NCBI GenBank assembly: GCA_022376515.1
Contig: WTXI01000016.1
Coordinates: forward strand, 248,001-312,000
DNA from: Lactifluus volemus
Lineage: Eukaryota > Basidiomycota > Agaricomycetes > Russulales > Russulaceae
Reading direction: 5' to 3'
Length of the DNA: 64,000 nt
Shown: positions 11,700-20,815 of the stretch, one piece after another
Layout of the letters: every line of letters begins with the position of its first letter
Position numbering within the stretch: position 1 is the first letter of the stretch
Notes under the pieces: model-generated
The model's input: the letters and a program-made list of their open reading frames with translations, nothing else
Database searches by the model: none
What the model was told of the DNA's origin: nothing
Program-made: the position numbers and the translations under genes

Positions 11700-13540
11700 G
11701 ACCATACCATTAACGGTAGCGGTGTAGTAGACACTCCCGCAATGTAATTTCATTGATTTCATTCACGAACATCTGCTCATCAGAAAAGTTTACGCCGCAT
11801 CGCAGATGAAGCCTGCTGGCACTGGCACTGGCACTGGCACCCGTCGGGATCCCGTCCTAGGAGCACAGCCCATGTCCTAGGACGCCGCCTCATTAAGCGT
11901 GGAAATCTCCATTCGACATGAAGAATGCAAGATAACATAGCCTATCCTATTTTGCTTGCCCGCGCGAAAGATGTCCCGAACAAGTGAGAACAATCATTGT
12001 ACGTAACGAAGGGGTCGGGGTTGCAACAGCCCAGCTTATCGATAAATGCCTCCGGATTGACGGCGATTGGTCAGAAAAAATCCGACACCTATCTTTTTCC
12101 CACTGGGCAAGGCCTCCAATGCCCACAATCTTCTTCCCTGTCACAACTAGCTGAACTGCTAGATGGAAGCGAACGCCGAGTTATGACGCAGCACGACTAC
12201 TAGGGTCTCGGGTTTCAAGACCCTTGACCCCACTCGTCATTCGCCGGTTAATGGGCGTACGGAACTGATCGCACATTGCCGTATCGCGAATTTTCGCGCG
12301 GAATCATCACCTCCCACAACCTCTAGTTACATAGAGGCTGATGGCTGCGGGCATAGGTCACCGGTGTCGCTATGAGCCTACCGTGGGGCTCACTGGTGAT
12401 AGGACTCTGCATAGCAGTAGCAAAGTGGACACTAGGATCCGGACAGACTACGTCCTGGAAAGGACGGCGTGGCGGATACGAGTCAGGCTCTTAATTAATT
12501 CCGGAGAGCCGTCGAAATCGTCGTCAAGGTTCAGCACACGCCGGGACGCCGCCTATAGTACGCTGACACGGGAATCATGCACTTATTCACGCAAATAATG
12601 GCATCGCTCATCCATTTGGTGCTTCCGAGTATCAAAGTCGAACAATTGGTTCACATACTAGTATGTCATGATACCAGTAGTACTATGGGATTTATCTAGG
12701 ACGTCGGGGCCGCCTTCTGATGAACATGTTCCTGTTTAAGTAGATCACATTCAATTTTATTGATTCTGCTTCCTTCCGGCGGTGGCCTAGTTGGGGCACG
12801 GCCGAAACAGACAACCAAGCAGACAACTTCCTTCGACTTCGACTCCGGTTGGAGTAATGCGAAGGCGGGCGCGTCTCCAGACCCGGACCCGTCACTGTTC
12901 ATCGCTGTTACTCCTTGTGCGCCGTCCCTGTCGGGGTGCCGCATTATCAAACCCAGACGCGTATCATATAGGTCGTGTTCAGCCTCACGCGAGATTATTA
13001 CTAAAGTGACCCATGCATTCAGAGGCCAAGCAAGCAGGGACGTTCATTACTGTACTAAATGGTGCGCGTGTAGGCGTTAGGGAATAGAGAGTGGGTTGCG
13101 AGGAAGATGCTGAAACCTGAGAACTCCTTGACAACGTATCTGAAGAACAGAAAAAGTAGTCTTGTTCATTCTGCAAGTCCCAAAAATAATTATGTACATG
13201 CGAGCTAATGTTACAGGACGAGGGAATAAAGAAATGCAAGCTAGGCCCACAGGGTCAAATAGGAGTGTTCGATCCCCGAACGCAAGGAAACGAATGAGAT
13301 GAGAGATTGTCATGGTTTGAAAGAAAGCCTCGGAAAACCAGAAAAAGAGGAATGGAAAGGTAGTCCCACGAGGGATAGCGAACGATGGGCAACGAGTCGG
13401 AAGTAGCATTGGAAACAGTGGCCGCAACAGCAAGCAACGGCACTGCGAGAGAGTTGGTTAAGTTAGCGCAATAATGGGCAAGCAATGAGCGCACCTAGCG
13501 GGAGCAGGCCACTCTCCCGAAAAAAAAATTCGGATCACAC
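11700..13540. other. Gene-poor region downstream of family copy A
   Basis: No supported gene. A short perfect repeat (GGCACT units, about 11816-11838) is the only simple repeat seen. Frames such as those on the minus strand at 12692-12950 and 13255-13494 lack codon structure or homology that I can recognise. Confidence 0.4.
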
Positions 13541-15527
13541 TTACGATGCAGTTTCGCGACGATGATGATGCCGTTGCCCGCGTGGCGGAATGGGGTTCTC
13601 CGGCCTAAGCGAGCAATACAAAAAATGTCGTCGTGGGAGCGTCGCGCTCGCGATGCCCGCAACGGCCGCGACGCGCGCCCCGAGAGGCGCCGTGTCCGTG
13701 CCGCTCCCGCGCACACCAAGCGAGAACATGCGATCGAACACTGAGAACAAAAAAAAAAATTCCGTCGGTCACACTCTGGAAGAATGGACGGGGCGCGGGA
13801 AGGGAGGGAAGTTCGATTGCGTACGTGTGGCTACGAATGCCTTGGCAGTCGTCTGGCATGCGAGATGGGAGAGCGCGAGGGGCGGGCTAACCCCTTCAAG
13901 CGTGCGGAGGTACCGGAAGACCATCGAAGGTTGACAGGGCCCGAAACGGAAGACGGCCTGGTAGGCTTGGCGCCACTTCTCGTCGAGCAGTCGCGCGCAG
14001 GTCGACGGGTCCGGGCAAGACGGGCACTGAATCAAGTCATGGGTAAGACCGTATGCCAAACCAACACTAGGAAAGCGGACATACACATTCAAATTCTTTT
14101 GCTATCTGAACGAGGCCCAGCTTGATCACTCGCTCGAGGAACCATGTCCGTCTGTGCCGATACAGTTACTAATATTCAAGCATCAAGGCAAAAGCACGAG
14201 TTACCTTTTCTCGAGCTTGAGCAGCGTCTCACTGCTAAGGGTGTTGAGCTCCGGCTCCGGCCACCCGCCTGGATTGTCGAGCACGAAGCGCGAAGCCTCT
14301 CTGTACAACTCTTCCTCTTCGAACAACTCGGCGATGCGCATCGCCTTGATTGGCCGGCCAGCGGCGTGTGTAAGGAGAAAGTTGAGGCATATTCGTTGCA
14401 AGGAAGGCACGCAAAGCTTGTTACCAATGTTCATGAGACCCTCCACGTTGTTCCAGGTGATTGTGCACTCCATGCTGCAGCGAGATCAATATGACGTATC
14501 CATCATTATCGCAATATTGCAAAAGGAGCATACCTAGGATAAACGAACCGGAGAAAATCGTGAAAGGTGCTCGCCTAAACGCCAGTGAGATAAGTTTGTG
14601 GAGACCCTAGCGAACAACTACACCTTTTCCTCTTTGAGGACTATAACAGCTTCCGGATTGCTAGTCATTTGTTGATGCCTAGTAGGGGCCGATGCATTAC
14701 CCCGTTTCCAGGAAACTTTGACGATTCCACTGCCTCGCTCCCTGTCTAGACGTGTGGGTGACTCTCCGACGGCCACGCCAGCATTTCCACCAGCACCCCC
14801 CTGAAGCTTTTCCAAGCTGTCCATCCGTGCAGCTTCGTGGGCTTTCGCCCCGGCCTCAGAGCGCGCATCTGATTCAACCGCATTGATGTGCTTGTCATCC
14901 TGTCCGGCCTCGACGACGGTTGAGGTGCATGACTCGATGATCTCGGGTTCGCTCGACTCTGAAATGTCAATGTCCAATTCGTCAGGGTCTAAATCGGGAT
15001 CCATAGGCGCAAATGTCATAGCCGTAGGTGCGTCAGAATGTACCCTATCGCCCGGGACTGTGGGGGGTTGGGAGATCGTAATGACCGAGGACAAGGAGAG
15101 CGGGCGTCCGGTTTCCGCCCAGTTCCCACTTAGAGCGGCCTGGAAAAATGGAGAGGCAAACCAGAGGACCTCTTTGTGGGCCCTGAAGAAGAGCATCAGC
15201 GATCGAGATGACGAACTGGACTGGGGCGAGGGGGACACACCAGAACGTCGTGCTCTCGACGACGATTTTGACCGACCCAGGAAACTTGGAGCATTTGGTA
15301 AATGCCTCGTCGACGTCAATCGGCTCCTGTGGGTCGTTCATGCTGAGCTCAGATACTGCATCCTCCGTATCCATCCCTCCGAGAAACCACGGAGGTGATC
15401 CAGCAGAGGAACGGAATATCCCTGCTGCTGCTGCGTGTGTCTCGGTGGGTGAGCTGAGAGACGCAGAAACATTTGACAGGCCACGAGAGTTGCGTGCAAT
15501 GAGGATGTGCGGCGGGTTGGTTGTCAT
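13541..15527 (-). CDS. BTB/POZ-domain protein
   Basis: BTB domains mediate dimerisation and often recruit Cullin-3. Seven exons were traced: 15527-15241, 15182-14624, 14574-14534, 14474-14205, 14151-14085, 14026-13825, 13740-13541. The BTB core starts at SVKIVVESTTFWAHKEVLWF and continues ASPFFQAALSGNWAETG. A long acidic/Ser-rich insert (ISESSEPEIIESC) splits it from the second half (FHDFLRFVYP, then NNVEGLMNIGNKLCVPSLQR). The BACK-like part has THAAGRPIKAMRIAELFEEE and REASRFVLDNPGGWPEPEL. A Cys cluster (ECCPSCPDPSTC) precedes DEKWRQAYQAVFRFG and SLGVRGSGT. The final codons (GCATCGTAA) overlap a possible donor GTAAGT, so one more exon could follow. No frameshift was found. Confidence 0.82.
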
Positions 15528-16532
15528 TGTAGATGTTTACGGTTAGGAGTAAGAGGGAGCTTGCTGGTATAGCATCCCATATAGATGGGTGAATTGCGCA
15601 GTTTGGGGTCGGGTTCCATGACGATCGTGCCTCTGACACGATCACTTCAGGGACAACATCACACAGACTGCCTGGTACGGCATGTCATCTTTGGAAGCCC
15701 CCCTCATCATGCCGCATCGTCCACTCACCTGTCCACCTCTCATCACTCTTCATAACTGGTCTCTCTCTCCACCATTTCTAGAAGAATTATGCGGGGTACT
15801 GGCCAGGGTTTCTTCCAACTTGTGGCTTGGGCGACAACCATCACTAAGTAAATCCAGCTGTCATTTCTGTCAGCCTCCTTGGAAACTCTCAGTCTCAGCT
15901 ACAGTATATCAGTATCAAAAGTGGAAGGATTTCCGCATCGCCATCACGCCTTTCTAGGCAGCCCCCGTTTTGACTCCTTTTAGCTTTCTGGACGATTTGC
16001 TTCACACCACTATGAGACAAAACTGTTTGACTTCATGAACAGTTACTTCGGAAAAGGAAAGGGAAAGCTCCTTAAACAAGTTATCAAGTCAAATAGTTGG
16101 AAATCATGATGTGGTCTTGCTGGGTTTGAATGCTACTGATCGGGCAGCAATGTGTCCAGGTGCCAGAATCATTGCGCCATGCCATCTTAAGACAGTGCCA
16201 AGGTGCCCTTGATGATAGCTATTAAGTAATGTCCTGTCCACGTGAACGAGGCAAGCATCCTTTCCTGTCCTTCTGTACTTTCATGGCTCTTACGTTGCCC
16301 CTCATACAAAAGACAAGGTTTGATTCAATGGTGACACGCCGTTCATGCATGCACCACGCTATTTGAACAAGTTGATTCTGGAGGAAAATGTTTCAGCCAA
16401 GGGCATTAAATGTGATTGTGTTGCCAATGCATTGCAACACTGCGATTAATGGTACACACCCAATTACGACACCTCTTGAACAAGGTGCCTCCTGACTCGA
16501 CCTTTTCCAATCGTTTGCGAAGCGCCCGCCCA
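15528..16532. other. Intergenic region between the BTB gene and family copy B
   Basis: No convincing coding. The right end carries sequences shared with the upstream regions of copies A and C, including a GGAAAA(T/A)G block near 16382 and the TATA-like element. The left end is the BTB promoter. Confidence 0.4.
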
Positions 16533-16543
16533 CTATTTAAAAC
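16533..16543 (+). promoter_or_regulatory. TATA-like element of family copy B
   Basis: CTATTTAAAAC lies 33 nt before the ATG at 16576 and is followed by GTTCTCGG, matching copies A and C. Confidence 0.6.
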
Positions 16544-16575
16544 GTTCTCGGCAACTCGGAACCGTCGACATTACC

Positions 16576-19148
16576 ATGAGCACCCCTGGTTCTCATCAAT
16601 ATCCATCAAATAGTGGCCATGGTATGGCTTTCCTTTCCAGCTCCCAGTAGTTTTCGCTCTGATCGAGTGGCCACTGGTAGGTGCGCCATATGGTGCGGGT
16701 CATAGGACTTCACAAGACCAGCAGTCAGACCAACCTTTTCGAGGCCAAGCAGGCACCAAAGTACGGCTAGCAGTAGCCCGCCAATTATTTCCAATCTGGC
16801 ACAATCCTCGTACGGGAGAGTGACCCAGGGAAAGGGTATGACTGGCAAGGTATGTAGTGAACACTAGAATGATACTAGATGCTCATGATGTCGCTCAGAT
16901 ACGCGTTCCGAGATAACGTCCCCACCGACACCACGGACATACCCCGGGCCGCAAGACACAGCCTCGCACCAGCAGGTCCAGGTCCCATCTATGCATGCTT
17001 ACACACCCACTGGTGAACCGTATACCCACCATGCTTCTTCCACTTCCACGCAAGATTCAAGTCATCAATTCATAGAGCAACAGCATTCTCCCCCACGCAA
17101 TCCAAGATACCTGCATGCAGACTCACAATACACGTCGCCATCCTATTCACCGGGGCGGAGGGGATCTATCTCCCCTTCCAGCCAAGTTTCACTACAACCG
17201 CAACTACACCCCCATCAACCACAACCGCAGCTGCAATCTTATCAATCGCAGCCGCATGTAGAGTGGGCAGAACAACGCTACCCGCCCTCACACCACTCAT
17301 CTTCGCATGTCATGTCCCCGCACTCCCAACACCGTGACCCTCTACCAAGACAATATCAAGACGCTTCCGTACCATATCATCCCACTCATTCCACGTATTC
17401 TCAGTCCGAGAACAGGGGCCGGCAAAGTTATCAACAGCCCCGGCAGCAGCTGCAGACTTCCCCACACAGGTCTCCAGCCCCACCGTATCCAGACTTCGAA
17501 CCTGCGTCATCTCAGCCAGCTATTTCACAATACCAGTCGACATCTCCCACGCAGCCACCTTGTCACTTTCCGCGGTGCAGCCTTCCCGTGATCAGAAATA
17601 ATACAAATGAGCTTACGGAGTATTGCGGGGAGCAACATATGTTGTGCGTGCTCGTCTTGTTGTCCCTGATCCACAGTATGGTGCTAATTTTACTCGGTAC
17701 GTAGTGCCGCCATACAGCAACTTGGTATACCAGTTTGCGTCATGTGTCGTACGTTACCTCAGCGTATTCGAGTGGAGAGTGAGTACTGCGGGGCCGCCTG
17801 CGAGTGGGAAGCGTGGCAACGTCTGCAACGGCAAGATAATGAGAGGGCCGACTATCGTCATTTTCCCCCACCGCGGCCTGTTGCAGGACGTGTGATATAC
17901 CCCAGGGATGAGGAGCCCCAGTATGAGCGCTCCGAGTCGTCGTCGTCCGCTTCAAGACGTCATAGTATGTGACCAATTACACTTAGCGGCACCACAACTG
18001 ACTAGTGTTTTCTGCTCCATGACAAGTAGTACATCGCGAGTTCTAATCCCGAATGTACATCCCTTACTGACCATGGGCCTGAAGCATAACGGGTAGTTCA
18101 ACGTGATCCGTCTATACTGGATTCGTAAGGCCAGCGTATCTGCTGTCCTCACTTCCTTCTTTTTCATCTGCCTCATTCCGCCTTCCCTCTCTGCTTTCTT
18201 ACCTGTCAGCCCCGGTCACTCACACAAGGTCCCGGATCACACCTCTACCTCGGCCACGATGCCTTTGTACGTCAGGCGTAGTCCTGCCCTCACTGGCTTC
18301 TTGCCACAACTGTGTTGTCTTTGTGTATCCTACACGACTCGTATGTCTCAGCTTCTTTCCTGTTTGATTTTACATTGCCTTGCGTCTGCCTTTGTTCGCT
18401 CGGTACGGTAATTCCTCCGCGTCGTGTTTCACCGTAACTTCCCTGTCTCCAATTAGGAGATCGCGGGTACCTTATGAGGCATATAGAGGGTTCATGCATT
18501 CCTAATTTCTTTGTGTTATTCCTTTCTGTCTCGCGTTCTGAGCTCGGCTCCCTAGACCTAAGCCGTGCCGCTTTCTGTCCCTCAACCTCACTTCTCATGA
18601 TTTCTACTTATCTTTAGGCCCGTAGGTTTCGTACTACTTGGTTCATATTAGCGCGCCCGCTCTTGGCGAGTTATCAGTTCGCACACGATAGCTACAAAGT
18701 CGAAACGCATTGAAAGAGCTGCTGCTTTTCCTCTACTTCTATCAGCGTGACTCAGTTAAGCTTTCGTCTTGCAAAGCCTCGTTCTCGTTCTCGTAGCAAT
18801 GTCGTCTCTCGCCCGTCTCGTTTCCCACTGCTGTCTAAGCCCTAAGTGTCTTAGTGAAGCATCGCCGCTCTTTCTTTCCCCTGTCCGAACTCACCCACCA
18901 CACACACCCCACGGTGTGCGTAGAGTGGTAAGCCCGACACTGAGTCTTCAAGTCCGTCCCTGGGCAAAGCGTCGGAAGTGTGGTCGGCTCTACTTGTTGC
19001 ATCCCGGATTGTGGCAGGACGAGACAGGACTAAGAAGAGTGACCATGTCCGTGCAAAGTGCCGGCCAAATCATGATTATGTGTGCGGCAACGGCAAGAAT
19101 ATTGGACGACCAGCGGCGTGTGTAAGCTTGAGGATCCCACAGGAATGA
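16576..19148 (+). pseudogene. Cys-rich family copy B, probably decayed and interrupted
   Basis: The start (MSTPGSHQYPSNSGHG, exon 16576-16621) and splice sites match copy A. Exon 2 from 16681 changes frame twice before the donor near 16852. Exon 3 from 16899 is Pro/Gln-rich and ends with module 1 (PCHFPRC...NELTEYCGEQHM, same C-x4-C-x15-C-x3-H spacing). Module 2 is CVMCRTLPQRIRV...SEYCGAACE around 17735-17790, then RPVAGR. The C-terminal Cys domain appears only after a further 1 kb, at about 18975-19090 (KCGRLYLLHP ... YVCGNGKNIG). There the first Cys of the CPRCG motif of copy C is Arg (CGT for TGT), and a frame change lies before YVCGN. About 800 bp more separates the modules than in copy C. 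I consider it a pseudogene or a heavily mis-sequenced gene. Confidence 0.6.
18100..18930. other. Extra segment inside family copy B, pyrimidine-rich, origin unknown
   Basis: Compared with copy C, copy B has about 800 additional bases here. The sequence is rich in C/T (CTTCCTTCTTTTTCATCTGCC near 18150) and has no long reading frame. A solo LTR is one possibility, but I see no matching direct repeat or target duplication, so the label is left open. Confidence 0.35.
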
Positions 19149-20773
19149 CAGACCGAACTGGTAAGCTCGACAGAAAAGGCGCGGATGATTGGTTTTTGGC
19201 TGCCAAGATTCTCGGGGCGCCATCGTGGCACATGCCTTTCATCACGCCTTGCATGATCATTGCGAAGGAAGACACTGAATCGATGCATCGGTGGAGAAAC
19301 TGGAATTGGTGCGCCTGCAGCATGCGGAATGAATCAACGAACTACACGGGCTTTTTGTCACTCTTCGAGGGGGGACTTGATGGCCATTCATCATCGTCAG
19401 AATGAGTGTATTATCCGCTCCTTCAATGCCTGTGTTGCCACCCTCCATTTCATTCCAGTATCTTTCAATGAACCTGGCTGAGGCTTGAAATACTTATCTC
19501 GCATTCTAAGGGTGTATGGTGTACACACGCCGTGTGGCACGTGGATGGATTCGAATAGAGGGTGAGGAGGAAAGGGAGGCAGCCACAAAGTAATGCTCCG
19601 CGGCTCTCCTCTGAATAATTTAAAAGCTTCGAACACGTTCAAGGTTTGTACCTCAGCATAGTCAACGTAAGTGGCAACGCATACAACGCAGATACATCGA
19701 TAATGCACCAAATATTTCAGGTACGAACTCTACAAGTCAAAAAGTTAAGTGTTAGTCGACGGAGTTGCAAGTGAGATGGTCAGATAAGGAGATGGGATGG
19801 TGTTGGAAGCACTGAGCAAGAGGGTCACGGTGTAGCTGAGGTTGCATTACAGGGCATGAGCTAGGGAAGAACCTGAAAATACCATGATTTCAATTGCAGG
19901 TGATCGTGGCCAACGCACCAAAAGGTGGTGGGGCAAGGACAGATAAGGTAACACAGTACAAGCATTCTAAGACTAAGTTTGCACTAATTGCCACCAAAAT
20001 GGCTCAACCGCGAGGGTGCTGACATAAACAATCAACGAACCTCAGGCTTCTTCCTTGCCAGTGGCTCCTGCAAGTCCGCATCAATGTCCTTGGTGTTGTG
20101 AGCTGTCATTAAAGCGGCAGTTTCCTCCTTCTGTGGATTACAGGTTCCGGGATTGCGCCCTGTCGGAACTGCTTGTGAAGTGCCTTTGTGGATCCTTATC
20201 ATGACAGCCTAGACAGGAAGACGCCGCCTTGATATATCTCATGCTGGAATAATTGCCCCCCTTTTGTCACGCAGGAAGCGATATCTTGTTCACGTGAACA
20301 GGGAGGTTCTTTCCCTGGGAATTGGCCCCCTCTTCCGGGAGTTGGTTTGCGCAGGACGTGAGCACATGACGGACTGATGGGCGAGCCACGGTGGAAAGTC
20401 TATGGCCAGCAGCATTCCAGTTCTCTCTCTGTAAAGCCGTTCCTTTTTTTGTCTCACTTTGCCCATGTTCGTGGCGATTCTGTCAAGTGACACCGTAGCG
20501 AGCCGCCCATACACCACGTTAATCGGGTGCAGGCATCCACCAGGCCAGTGACAGGCAGAATCATCTTCAACAATACTAATTCAATGACGATTTGCGTCCC
20601 CGGGAGGAGAAGTTTGGGTCGTAATTTCAGTGGTACGTACGGGCAATGGCCACACCTACCGCTATTTACAGTAGCTCAATGTTCAGGACTTTTCTGGAAA
20701 AAAAGGTTCGGCCAAGGCGTTGGATGTGGACAGTGCCTGCGGCCAGAAACCGAGTTATCTTAAAAGCGATCAA
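19149..20773. other. Intergenic region between family copies B and C
   Basis: No gene is supported. The last 150 bp before copy C share blocks with the upstream regions of copies A and B (CTGGAAAAAAAGGTTCGGCC near 20693). The centre (19700-20250) has no recognisable repeat or RNA. Confidence 0.4.
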
Positions 20774-20783
20774 CTATTTAAAT
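20774..20783 (+). promoter_or_regulatory. TATA-like element of family copy C
   Basis: CTATTTAAAT lies 33 nt before the ATG at 20816 and is followed by ATTTCTCGG, matching copies A and B. Confidence 0.6.
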
Positions 20784-20815
20784 ATTTCTCGGAATCCCTC
20801 TCGTAACGGTAGACC

